A DNA stretch of 64,000 nucleotides. Source: Megamerina dolium (taxonomy: Eukaryota > Arthropoda > Insecta > Diptera > Megamerinidae). The position numbers and the translations under genes were made by a program. The notes under the pieces are model-generated. The model did not search any database, was not told the DNA's origin, and was given only the letters and a program-made list of their open reading frames with translations. The stretch spans positions 37,506,055 to 37,570,054 of the forward strand of contig OY978529.1 in the NCBI GenBank assembly GCA_963854835.1, written 5' to 3'. Positions 50,050 to 61,600 of the stretch are shown here, piece by piece (positions within the stretch are counted from its first letter, which is position 1; every line of letters begins with the position of its first letter).

Positions 50050-50790
50050 ATGTTTTTTAAGTGAAAAATATCAATTTTGTACAATAGTCCGTCTAATGAA
50101 TGGAAATAGAGAGTAAGAATATTTGAGAAAAATGTTGTAGCTGGAAAATTAATTGAGATTAGTCATACATTTTGTCCCCATATTAGCGATTGTTAGGCAA
50201 TTATGGGAATATTTGTCGATTTTCAGCAACTTTTATGGAAGCCTCCATAAGGAGCAAAGATAGAGGGTAAGAAAGTTGTAAAAAATGTTAAGTTATAAGA
50301 ATGAATGAGTATTAGACATATATATTATCTCTCTAAGGACGCTGTGGGAGTGATGGAATCGGAATATATGAAAGCTTCAATTTCGTCAGGAAGCCACTTT
50401 AAGGGATAAAAGATAAATCATTTTTTTTTTATGTTTATATAGGTCTCTGTCATACATTTTATCACTATAGGTGCGATTGTTTGGCATTATATGGGATTTT
50501 TTGTCGATTTTCATCTGATTTTAAGCTAATTTTGTATGAAGGCTTTTCTAAGGAGTAAAGATAGTGAAATAATATGTTCCATAGTAAAAACTAATATCAG
50601 CTGGTCATATATTTTACCTTATAGGGGTACTGTGGCAGTGAAATCTGAGAATGATTATCGGACGCTTTTATGAATATTTCAAGTGAAGTGATGCAAGCAC
50701 TTCATTGAGAAAGAAAGAATGATTATGGGACGATTTTAATGAATATTTCAACAACTCTGAGATTAAGAACGAAATGGGAACTAACCGAAT
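50050..50790. repeat. Degenerate tandem repeat, inverted relative to 46060-46680
   Basis: Blocks such as catacattttgtccccatat, gttaggcaattatgggaata and ttgtcgattttcag recur near 50165, 50455 and 50605, with aaagatagagggtaagaa-like blocks between them. These are the reverse complement of the units at 46060-46680. Confidence 0.5.
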
Positions 50791-51395
50791 CAAACTAACC
50801 TCAGATTCGAATTGAGTTAAATACATATAGAAATATTAGTATCGTCTGCTGGGTAAAAACTTCTTCTTTTTTCAGCAGGCCATATTACCTTTGGAAACTC
50901 ATTACTGATAAGATTTTGAAAATTTTAAAAAATATATGTCCATATTACTAACGTATTTCAATGTATATTGAATTTTTAGGCAATTTCTCTCTAAGAACTG
51001 TATCAACTTTCAAAACAGAAAGGAATGTAAAAGTAATTCCAAACAAAACTCTAGAAATATTGTGGGCGCCATAGAATACATTGGCTCTGTTTTCATAAAA
51101 TTGCCGTTTCGATTCTCGATTCTGTCAAATCAAAAGAATTTTTTTTTTTTTTCAGAAAAGTAAGCATTCCGATTCTTTCAAATGGTACTCACCAACAAGC
51201 GAGCTAGTGATAGTGAAAAATTCTAAATAACATTCCAAAATATCAAAACAATATTAGAAACTAAATACCACTATCAAGGTACAACTATTTATTGTATATT
51301 TTATAGAAATATTATTTTTCAAAAATATTTATGTCATTGTTTTCAGCGCACGACAATCACTGAATTACCCTCTTTTTACACAAATAGCTACGTAC

Positions 51396-51409
51396 ACACT
51401 TACTAGTAT
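51396..51409 (+). repeat. Left target-site duplication of the LINE at 51410
   Basis: acacttactagtat is repeated exactly at 52821-52834, directly after the poly-A tail of the LINE. The first base of the right copy could instead belong to the poly-A tail, so 13-14 bp. Confidence 0.9.
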
Positions 51410-51518
51410 ATTCCAGAGAAGTGGTCCCAGTACCGAGCCTTGCGGTACTCCACCCAGTACTCCAGGTGACGGGTGGAGTACCGCAAGGCTCGGTACTGGG
51501 ACCACTTCTCTGGAATAT
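51408..51518. repeat. Perfect 48-bp inverted repeat at the LINE 5' end
   Basis: 51408-51455 and 51471-51518 are exact reverse complements over all 48 bp, around a 15-base loop. The right arm is the genuine reverse transcriptase sequence (GVPQGSVLGPLLWN region). The left arm is its inverted copy. Confidence 0.97.
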
Positions 51519-52820
51519 TATGTACGACGGTATACTTAAAATACAGAAGCCGAAAGGAGTAAATATCATTGGGTATGCAGACGATATCGCTATCACGGTA
51601 GTTGCAAAAACCCAGCCGGAAGTAAAACGAAACGCTGAAGAAACAATTAAAAGTGTTAAACAGTGGCTTGAAGCAGTATTAATGAGTAGCCGGAAGAAGG
51701 TAGAGCATATTGATGTGCGTGTTGGTAGCCACATCATATCATCCATGCCATACATTAAGTACTTGGGAGTCCTATTGGACCATAGGTTAAATTTTAAAGA
51801 ACACCTCAAATATGCGGGTATTAAAGCAGCAAAAGCAAGTGCGGCATTGTCGAGGCTCATTACGAATATTGGTGGACCACGTCAACCGATTAGACATCTA
51901 CTCACAGGTGTCAACACATCGATAGTAATGTACGCTGCACCCGTATGGGCTACAGCGACAGGTTGTAGCTCTTACATGAGAGGGATAACAGCTGCATACA
52001 GATTATCATCCCTAAGAGTCTGTAGCGCATTTCGCACAGTCTCTAATGATGCAGCGAATGTAATCGCGTGCCGGTGTCCTATTGATATCATAGCGGCCCA
52101 AGCGAGGTCAATTCGTGATAATAAAAAACTACCGCAGGCTGAGCGGATAGAAGTAGAAAATATAATTAGCCATAGTGAGCGAGTATGACAATATAGATGG
52201 GACGCATCGACTAAAGGGCGGTGGACACATACACTAATACCCAATATAAAAACTTGGATAGACAGGAAACATGGAGAGATACACTACCACCTGACCCAGT
52301 TCCTCAGTGGCCATGGATGCTTTAGAGAGTATTTGTATAGATGCAAACATGTTGATGACCCGTGGTGCCTATATTGCAAGCACGAAATTGAGAACGCACA
52401 ACATGTGCTATTGAGGAGCGTCAGGTTTGAAAGCGAGCGCTCCCAGCTGGAACGGTTAATGCTACGGCCGCTAACACCGGAGGGACTTATCCGATGCATG
52501 CTCTCCTCGACAGAAGCATGGAACGCGTCAGCAGACATCATTACAAGAATGATGCAAAGATTGCGACGTGACGAACAGGCGGCACGTACAAGAAATAGCG
52601 GAGAGTGAAAAAACTCAAATCCTGCCTTGCGAAGGAATGCCTTGATTGGTGGTACCGCAAGGATGAACAGGACAGTGATATCGGGGGAGGTGGTTTTAGT
52701 ACGTAGGTACATATCGGGGCATAGCCCCAATGTGTGAATCGTGCATGCTGAATAGTACGGGCTACTCAGTATCTATGAAGATTTCTACCTTCCAGCGTAT
52801 CGAAGCAAAAAAAAAAAAAA
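51410..52820 (+). mobile_element. 5'-truncated poly-A LINE with snap-back 5' end
   Basis: A 1.4-kb insertion made of an inverted 48-bp copy of its own start, a reverse transcriptase fragment, a ~200-bp 3' UTR and a poly-A tail at about 52807-52820. Exact 13-14-bp duplications flank it (51396-51409 and 52821-52834). The polymerase and C-terminal domains resemble the R1/I-type LINE group of insects. The clade is inferred from the VPQGSVLGPLLWNIMYD and C-C-H-type tail motifs only. Confidence 0.92.
51464..52608 (+). pseudogene. Non-LTR reverse transcriptase, C-terminal part, one premature TGA
   Basis: One frame is open from the hairpin loop to the stop at 52608 except for a single TGA at 52186-52188. 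It begins QVTGGVPQGSVLGPLLWN (palm motif B region). GYADDIAITV follows with the catalytic YADD intact, then PYIKYLGVLLDHRLNFKEH and the thumb (VMYAAPVWATA). After the TGA the frame resumes with YRWDASTKGRWT and a C-terminal WCLYCKHEIENAQHVLL segment, the remnant of the Cys/His knuckle of R1-like elements. The last expected Cys is replaced by Ser (HVLLRSVRF, normally HVLFHC-RF). The fingers and endonuclease are lost. The TGA is likely a CGA-to-TGA change. Confidence 0.92.
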
Positions 52821-52834
52821 ACACTTACTAGTAT

Positions 52835-54035
52835 TCCTATGTACATTTCAACACTTTCGATACGTGGATCAACATATCGATCATAAAGGAATTGAATTAT
52901 ATCAAAATGTAATAGTGATGAAAGTACTATATTTTGTAATACACGTTTGCAACAAGAAAATAAAATATAAAAATATAGATAAATAAAAACGGGAAAAGAA
53001 ATAAAACCAAAAACCCAAAAAAAAAAAAAGAAAAACACAAATTCGCTGAAAATTCGTTTTTTTTTTTTCTCAACGTCACGTAATCACTTACCCGCGTTGC
53101 TTGCGATGCTGAATATAAAGACATAAAATCATATCATATAATATGCAATGTACTTATCGTATGTCTATGTATATGTACCGTATACAATACATATAAGCAA
53201 TGTTACCTAGTTTAAATGGCACGTTAAAGGAAGAGAAACTTAAATTTACGTGTTGCGACATGACAAAGTGCCATTTTATCCATGTAGAAAATGTTAATAA
53301 AAGCTAGTATCACAATAATAACGAAATGTGAAGGCAGCTATAAATTTCGTTTTATGAAAATTCTATACATAATGTGAAATAAAGTAGTATGACTGAGGAA
53401 AATGGAATTTATAGGAAAATGGTAAATGTGATAAGGTTTTATTGTTAAGCTTACATTGACCTTCAGTATAAATCTTAAGAGTCAACGAAACTCTTATGGA
53501 ATTTAAATAAAATTTAAAAAAAAAAAAAAGCAATGTACCACGAGAGAAATACTTAGCGACCTGAATTTTTGGTATTACTCAACAAAGATCCGTGTCACAT
53601 AGACAAGCAAAGTCAGGAAATAAGTGCAAGAAATACATCAAATATGATGCATCTATATCGATATTCTTGATTCCGTGCTCGTGCTGTACCTATATTTGGT
53701 GGAATCATTGAAGAAAAGGGCAAAAGTACAAGGAATGCTATGACAAAGTGATTTTGCAGTTTTGCAATGATCAAATCATATTGCAAAATCGAGCAAAACC
53801 TACCTTGGCACCACTCAAAAGGGGGTCCTACCTCTTCCGCCGTATTCTTCAGAAAATTTCTATGATATATTTTCAATTTTTTTTTTTTGTAAACTCCAAT
53901 TTAAGCCGAAAAAATTCAGGTTAATTAAGGCCACGAAAACATGACTATTGCGAATTGATGATGATGTCCTAGACTGGAATTTCTAGGATAGCAGTCATAC
54001 ATATTATTACAGGGCTTATATCAAGATGTATATAA
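52835..54035. other. Gene-free spacer
   Basis: AT-rich, with poly-A and poly-T runs. No gene recognised. Confidence 0.4.
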
Positions 54036-54039
54036 ATTA

Positions 54040-54600
54040 CTGATAAAAATCGTTCACTGAGTCAATGTACCCAAGTTTGGTTTTCCTTCTACCTATCTGC
54101 GCGCACGATAACTTTCGTAGTTACACTGAAATTGAGCTCAGAATTGGTGCGGAAGATTATTTATACCAATAAACGAATGAGTTCCCAAATGAACGAAATC
54201 GGATGAAAACCACCACCACTACCTCTCATACAAAAGTATGATTCTCATTGAATGATTTTATGCTTTGTGCCCGAAAATATAGAGCTATCAAGCTGATACT
54301 CAGAAAATACTATTATTCTTACCAATAAATGAAGCTGTGTGAAAATGAACGGAATCGGATGAAACTCACGCCTAGCTCCCATACAATAATATATTTCCGT
54401 ATGCATGATTTCTCACTATGCACACGAAAATATAAAGCTATCAAGCTGAAACTTGGTACATATGAACATATTTACTAATATATGAACTACTTTTAAAATG
54501 AAGGGAATAGCATGAAAAACACGACTACCTCCCATACAAATACCTATGCTTTTTCGAACTTATGTATGTGTCACTGGCAGAGTATAGGGTATTTTAGCTT
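54040..54600 (+). mobile_element. mini-me-like fragment
   Basis: Contains the family block gcgcacgataacttt near 54107, then three ~150-bp units with ctcatacaaaagtatg (about 54227), cccatacaataatata (54378) and cccatacaaatacctatg (54534), each with agctatcaagctga. It ends in gcagagtatagggtatttta near 54573-54592, the family's agggtat end. The GTCY tract is not visible, so it is 5'-incomplete or diverged. Confidence 0.65.
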
Positions 54601-57295
54601 TGGTATTACCGAACATATACTTTTCCAATGTTCCTGAAAGGCATTAAGGTATTTAGTGTAAAATTTCAATGTGTAAATTAAATATACTTTGCTTAAGTTA
54701 TAATTAATTAATCAATTAAATTCTGACCTTACTGAACATAGATATGCATATATAATTTGCAAGTGCAAATAGTATATATTTATAAGTAAATTGTTGCCAC
54801 TAATATTATTATTATTATTGTTATCTCTTTTCACAAAATTGTATGATTTCATTGCCACCTGTTGGTAATGCCCTTATTGAATATCTACTCGTATACATAC
54901 AAATAATTATATGCACATGCATATGCATACAAATTGCTATGCCATGCACACAGCTGCATTTCTATTGCAAACTATTTCCTTTATTTTGCTACATTCGTAT
55001 GAATTTAATGGACATTAAAAGCAATTCAATGTTCCTAAATGTATTTACATACATTTGAATATGTATACCTGTGTGTGTATGTGTGCGTAATTCAAGGGAA
55101 TTTTCATGCAAAGAGCAAAAACAACAACATACTAAAAATAGAAAAAAAAAAAAAAAAACAATTGAAATCCCCTTAAAATTCTTAGTACAAATTTCATTGT
55201 GCCATGAAATCACCTAAACAAGCTCAATATACTTATACAAAAACAACAAAGACTCTCTCCCACACATGCTCAAACACATTGCCAATATATTTGTACTCGT
55301 ACAATATATGCAAATTTTTAATTTTGCATATTTTTCGTGCAAAAGTTACCACAAAATAAATTCCTACACACACACACACACACATTTGCATCAGCAAATG
55401 CAGGCACACCTAAGTTTGCATTAACAACATGATAGAAAAAGAAAGCGGACGAGAGAGAGAGAGAGAGATAATGAGTGCGAGAAATAAAACGCGAACATGC
55501 GATTGTGGCATCGACACAGGATACGGAAGTTCACATCAAATGAGGTTGCCACACAAATATATACATAGATAGCAATACACGCACACAAATATACGCTCTC
55601 ATACACATTCAAATAAATGCATAAACACATATAGACAAAGAAAAGGCTACTGTTTTATCGGTTCACTGTTTGATGTTGTTAGCATTTCTTATTATTTCTA
55701 TTGCTACTACTCCAGCTTCTATTACTCCTGTTGCAACTGATGCTGATGATGATGATGATGATGATCATATAGTAATAAGCAAAATTGTAAAAGATTGCAA
55801 TTAATTAAGTGTAGATGTCACAACAAAAAATCACAGACAGCTTAAGATTGCAAAATATAGTTAAAAGCTCTTCTTGGAGCCATCGAATATTGTATTTTTT
55901 AAAGCTACGGAATTGCAAATATTGTGACTTTAAGACAATTAAGGTCTCTTGAGCAACTACAAGTGAACAAAGGTGACTCCAGGTGACGGCACGTGACTTC
56001 AAATAACTCCAATGGACTTCAAAGCAATTGCGATTTTGTAATTATAAAATTTGAACCTCAATAAATCCATCAAATATTACTCAAATAGTAAAATATTACA
56101 CAAATATATTCAAGTCATTCGTGTTTAAGTGACTACAAGCCGCTTTAAGTTCTTGCAAGTAAAATACAGTGAATCCAAGTGACTACAAATGTCTCCAATT
56201 AACTTCAATGCAATCACAACCTTAAGAGCATCAAATTTGCATATTTTTTTTACTTTATAAAAATATTTCATTCCCACTCCAAAAGAGATTTTACTAAATG
56301 AGTAACACATCGGTGACTCCCATAAATATTCTTCAACTATTGCAATCACAATGAATGTAATTATATGGAATGCATTCTACCTCGAGTGTGCGTTAAATAT
56401 AGCAGTTGTTGCTGCTGGTGATTCTGTTGTTGTTGTTGTTTGTGGTGATTCTGTTCCTGTTGTTGTTGCTTTTCTTTCTAATACAATATTCAAATGCTCA
56501 ATATATGTGAATATGCATTTATGGTTGCGAACAGAAGGAAGTAAGCTGATTTCACGCTAACGAAAAACAAAAACATGAAAGAAAATAACAATCAAATGAA
56601 ATAACAAGAAAACCACAACACTAACCAACAACAACAAAATGCAACTGCAAAAAAAAACATATTTTCAACGGAAACTCTATCCAAAATCACGTACACGCAC
56701 ACACTTAATACTGTATGTGAAAAGCCACCAAAATTTGCAAAAGCATTCACAAGCCATAACCACATGCACACACACACACACACGTAAGCCATATCCATAA
56801 CCCATACATATATACATATTGGTACATTTGAAAATCCGCTTTATGTGGAAGCATCGAAATATCAGTAGCAACAGCAATAGCAGCTGCCGTAGCAACAGCA
56901 ACCATAGTAATTACTACAAAATATGATTAAAACAAGCAATCACACAGTTCGTCAAATCACTACAGACTTACTTGTCACAAAATTTAGTCCCTCTCTCTCT
57001 CTCTAGTATTTAAAACTTAATTGACAGCGAATTTAAAATTGTTGACATATTTTCTGACGACAGAAAATTATGCTTGGGAAATGAACCAAATGCTGAAAAT
57101 GACAATTGAAAATAAACTATCAACGAATATTTTGTATCTTGAGTGTATTAGAAGCTTCTGAAGAGTGGCAAAAGTGTGAAATACAATATCAAAATATGCA
57201 CTACATACAACACCACATTCTCCCCAATATCGAAGTGAATAGTTCTTTACTCTTGGTAACCCTGGTTGGTAGGAATAATATGGAGCGATCCGTCT
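54601..57295. other. Gene-free spacer with many short microsatellites
   Basis: Holds (CA)n at about 55370-55383, (AG)n at about 55453-55468, (GAT)n at 55743-55765, (GTT)n near 56428-56440 and (CA)n near 56765-56782. The stretch 55880-56350 has a loose repetition of short aagtgactac/aactccaa words. No gene recognised. Confidence 0.4.
55743..55765. repeat. (GAT)n microsatellite
   Basis: About seven gat units. Confidence 0.85.
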
Positions 57296-57298
57296 GAC

Positions 57299-57481
57299 CA
57301 CTGGAACCTGTGTAAAATTAAATTAAGTCTTCTCAAAATTGTACAGAGATATTATTATCATATAGGAATCTTCTTATCAGAGACTCTCGATGTCATGGAT
57401 GATGCATCAAATATAATAAAATTTTCAAAAAATTCATCAACTGCCAGTGTGGAAAAAGTGACTAGGATTCTTATCATCAAT
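57299..57481 (+). repeat. Dispersed repeat, copy A
   Basis: 183 bp, from cactggaacctgtgtaaaat to the end of attcttatcatcaat. It matches 60355-60535 in the same orientation at roughly 88% by eye, with similarity ending abruptly at both sides. No coding potential or terminal repeats. The family is not recognised. Confidence 0.85.
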
Positions 57482-57576
57482 ATGTCAAACTGTCATACTA
57501 AAACACCGCATCCAAATACGATTTCGATCATACAAGTTTAGTTCGAAAAATTATTTTTTCCCAGCATCGTATTCTA

Positions 57577-57797
57577 ATACACCTATACCTCGCTATACGG
57601 TAGCTCTTGACTCCTTTTATTTGCAGCATTTTTTCTATTTACGGTCCACAAAATTTCGTTATACGATTCAAATGCTGTGCTGTTAGGTCGTGTACTGAAT
57701 AAATGGCAAAATAATCAATGCTGAAAGTAATTGCTTCGTTATACGGCTAACTTTTGCCGAACGCCTCTAGGTCGTATAATGAGGTATAGATGCAGTA
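57577..57797. mobile_element. pogo-like MITE
   Basis: About 220 bp with inverted ends ctatacctcgctatacgg and, on the complement, ctatacctcattatacga. The interior repeats cgttatacg motifs (57655, 57738). The CCTCGYTATACG termini are of the pogo/Tigger type. No transposase inside, so it is non-autonomous. A fragment of the same family lies at 5950-6045. Confidence 0.65.
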
Positions 57798-57970
57798 AGA
57801 AAAAATGTGCATTGTTGGACCCGTAAAATGCGTACCAGATTGTAAATCGTTTGGAAAAATATATTTTGTCGTCAACAGAGTACTTAACTATTGATATTTC
57901 AAAGGCTTATACCTTTCTTAATAATTCAACACTTTCTTAATGAATGAATGAAGATTTAACACTTAAAAAT

Positions 57971-58290
57971 GGATCTCAGCGGTTAGTGCGTTGATCTTCT
58001 GAGACCTACATCATAAGGCGGCGACTTTAATATCGGACAGATTATTTTTTTCCAACGATGCCCAATCCTTCCAGCAATAACAATTTGCCATGGAAGAGTT
58101 TCTCAACAGGCTCTGTAACAAAGCTAAGGAAAAGTGATATCTCAGTAGTTCTACCGTTAATAATCGGCTAATAAAAGTAGGTCTCTTCCAATACTTTCCA
58201 AAATTTAACACGCACAACAGTACAGCTAAATAAACTCGGTGGTATCACATCGCGCCTTTCTGGTATAAGCGCGTCGTCCCATAGAGATGA
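57971..58290 (+). mobile_element. tRNA-derived SINE, copy 5
   Basis: The only complete-looking copy on the + strand. It opens ggatctcagcggttagtgcg (diverged A box). The B-box region (ggcgacttta) is badly decayed. The body then follows: ccttccagcaataacaattt, then ctctgtaacaaagctaagga, and near the 3' end ctcggtggtatcaca. The tail is not obvious. It is the oldest-looking copy by divergence. Confidence 0.75.
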
Positions 58291-60350
58291 TCTCTTAGAA
58301 AATGAGGATGGTCAAAATAAGCTAGGACTTAAAAGGCGATGGAATCTCGACTATGGTGTCTCGACCCTTAAACATATTCCCAAAATTCGGCAACCTTAAA
58401 ATTGAGGCGATAGGCAAAAGTGGACCAAGCTCACCAATTACGGAATTTATAGTACTGTCCCTAAGAAGGTCCGATTATAGCAGGATTATAGTGCAGCCAT
58501 AATGAAAATTTCTTGAAAAGCATAATTATTGCCAACTTTTAACTTGAATTCTATGGTAACCCCAAAAGATGAGGCGATGGACCCTAGAAGATGTACAGGC
58601 ATGTGGTTCGCCAATGAAGAAAATATTCAAAATTTACATTAAGGAAATAGATGAACATGTGCTAAAGAATATAATTTTCTTCTACATTAGTTTCTTCCAT
58701 CAATGGCAAAATTATTATCATTATTATCATCATCATCATCATCATGATTATTACCTTCATTGATATCATTATGGTAATTGCATTTAGAGCTTTATTTCAA
58801 ATTGAAACAATAACAATAACAATAACAAAAATAACAATGGAATAAATATCTACTTGTTGTTGACGCTTTCAAATTTCCTTTGTTTCCTATCCACAATTTT
58901 CATATCCTTCGTTCTCATGCTACTGTCATATACTTCAAGCAGCATATTATTTCGCCTTTGACTTCTTGAGATTGTTTTTATTGTTGTTGTTGATGCTATT
59001 ATTTCTTACTTATGTGTTGTCTCTCACAAAGAAATGCCGCCATATAAAAACGGCAGCAACAACAACAACAACAACAACTTGTATGAATGATAATACATAG
59101 TACTGCAACACGCAAATACATATCTCACTAACATGCACACAAGTACATCTAGCTTATAAATAAGCTCGTTAAAAATTACACAAAAAGAGCGTGTATGTAT
59201 GAGCGAGTATATGTATGCATACAAAAACAAAGAAACGACAAAGAAGAAAAATAACGATTTCAAGGACATTACTCAGTCAGTCAGTCAGCCAGTGAGTCAA
59301 TTGGTTATATATGTATTGTACATATTGTACACACATAGATACATACATACATACATAACTATATGTACATATGTATATGAATGTATATAGGTAATGAAAG
59401 CAAAAATGACGTGAATTCAGAAAACAGTAGTAGTGGCATTGTATGCGATGTATGGCAAAACTAGAGTAAGAATTAGTAGTTGGGAAGAGTGCAAGATAAA
59501 TAGTGAATGGGTTCATGACTCAATGAGATATATAAATATAGGTATATATGTATATGTTTGTATTTCAATCGTTAGTAGAACATTCACAAAGGTAATCTAC
59601 TTAGCATACGCATACTTATAAATACCTACGAATGAATTTCGCATATATAATCACAGTATTTTAAACAAGAGCTTGTCTAAATCACAAAAAAAATATGCCA
59701 ATAAAATAGAAATTTTCTATATTATTGTTTTAAAATAATAACTTTCCAACATCAAAATAATTTCTGAATTTGATGATGACAAACCTTGAATTAATTTCTA
59801 GAAGGAAACTGCAATTACGTTTCAGGCACCCTAATGTACATAAGTATTTGGGCGTAATTAACAAAAAAATTATATTTACATAAATCCATAGATACATACA
59901 CATACACACATATACTCCTATATGCCATGACACATGAATGCAATGCAGTCTCGCATTAGTTCCATATGAGAAATTTTTGCATTCCAAACAAATTTCACAA
60001 ATAAATATAAACTAAACTATGCAAACATGCATATTCATATGCATTTTTAATGCATTGCAACGAAGTGAAATTAATTTAAAATTCCAAAACAATTCATGTG
60101 TACAAGATCTTTGCAACAACATTACAATATTATTCCGATTCCTAACTATTGTCGTTAAAAGCAGCCCTTAAAGAATGGATTTATATCTAAAAATACGTTA
60201 TTTAGAAACATTATGCTTCGATTGTTTGTTAACTGAATTGTAAAAACAAAAATTCAAAAAAAACAAAAGCTTTCAAACATTTCAAATAATTTTTCAGTAA
60301 ATTTTCAAACAGCAATTATATATTCACATTCATTATGTTGCTATCTTGGC
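58291..60350. other. Gene-free spacer
   Basis: AT-rich, with (TCA)n near 58725-58743, (CAA)n near 59057-59078, (AGTC)n near 59275-59288 and CATA runs near 59342-59356. The GC-richer stretch 58291-58640 may belong to an unidentified element. No gene recognised. Confidence 0.4.
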
Positions 60351-60354
60351 TTAT

Positions 60355-60535
60355 CACTGGAACCTGTGTAAAATTAAGTTAAGTCTTCTCAAAAGTGTAC
60401 AGAGATATTCTTCCCATATAGGGATCTTCTTATCAGTGCCTCTGGATGTCATGATTGATGCATTAAACCTAATTAAATTTTCAAAAAATTCATCAATTAC
60501 CAATGTGGAAAATGACTAGGATTCTTATCATCAAT
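60355..60535 (+). repeat. Dispersed repeat, copy B
   Basis: 181-bp partner of 57299-57481, same orientation, 3.05 kb downstream. A few small indels separate the copies. Confidence 0.85.
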
Positions 60536-60539
60536 TACG

Positions 60540-61250
60540 ACGCCATTGGACGAATTCTAACAGTTACTTTGTATTGGAGCTGCATATATTAGTAGATGTG
60601 GCTAGCCCAATTTTTACAAAATTGGAATATTTAAGTCTATAATATTAATTTATGTGACAAATGTAACTGTTCTAGCGAAAATACTTTATAAGTGACAGTG
60701 AATAAAATGTTCTCTTTGTATGGGAGCTACAATAAATACTGAGTATGGCGCTCCTATTTCCTTCCAAATTATTTCCCTCTATAATACTAATCGACATATC
60801 ATATGTAGATGTTCTAGACAAAGAATAATGTAAGTTCAAGCAATTTAAATTTCTTTTTAATTCTACAACTTTGAATGGGCGCTTCACTACATCGTAGACG
60901 TGATTTGACAATTCTTTGCAAAATGTTATAAATTAATATTATTGAATTGAAGTATCAAATATGGTTCTCCTAGGCGGAATACTTCTTAAATTATAACGTT
61001 AATTTTTTTAATTTCATTTCTGGTTGTTTTAAATGAAAGACATCGAGAGTTAAGGCGGTTTAAGATTTTTTTAAATTTCACTACTTTGTATGGGAGCTAT
61101 ATTAGATGGCAGGCGTGGCTCGCTTATTTCTGGTAATATTATTGCGCAAAATAATATCAAGACATGTGCCAATTACCCTTGTCCTAGATGTAATATTTGA
61201 TGAGTTACAATGGATTAAAATTGTTGAAAATTCCACGATTAGTCAATGTG
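60540..61250 (-). mobile_element. mini-me-like fragment (minus orientation)
   Basis: The signature gtatgggagcta recurs near 60719 and 61090, and gaatgggcgc near 60874 is a diverged copy. ggcgtggctcgcttatttct (61112) is the reverse complement of the gagccacgcccac block of the element at 23821-25805. Units are 150-200 bp and diverged. Neither GTCY tract nor termini were found. Confidence 0.5.
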
Positions 61251-61320
61251 TGGGCCTAAAAGTTGATCAATCGTGTCCATTTACAACAGAATGTATATTC
61301 TTGAACCATATATAGCTCAT

Positions 61321-61600
61321 GTAATTGGAGACGGTTAAGGAATCTGAACTTTGACTCCTGTGCGACACCCCTTAACCATCTCCAATTGAGACCAAAATTT
61401 ATATGTGATATCTTCAACAATAATAATATCGATTTTGGGTACTAGATGAAAAACAAATAAATTTTAATTTTTTGAGTCTTCATATAAGAATCCGAACTTT
61501 TACCCCTCTGCGACACCCCTTAACCATCTCCAATCGGAACCAAAATTTATATGTGATAACTTTGACTGCGGTATTATTGATTCAGAGTTTGATACTGGAA
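61321..61600. repeat. 148-bp direct repeat with an inverted partner
   Basis: A ~57-bp block opening gcgacaccccttaaccatct lies at 61362 and again at 61510, with only a few differences. A third, inverted piece (gtaattggagacggttaagg, 61321-61340) pairs 18 of 20 with 61370-61389, giving a stem with a 29-base loop. No coding potential. Confidence 0.75.

Noticed and set aside
51421..51463. N-terminal extension MVPVPSLAVLHP of the LINE frame
   Set aside because: This is the inverted hairpin arm read in antisense, not genuine element coding sequence.
51357..52730. Minus-strand open frames of 90-167 codons
   Set aside because: Antisense shadows of the LINE polymerase at 51464-52608.
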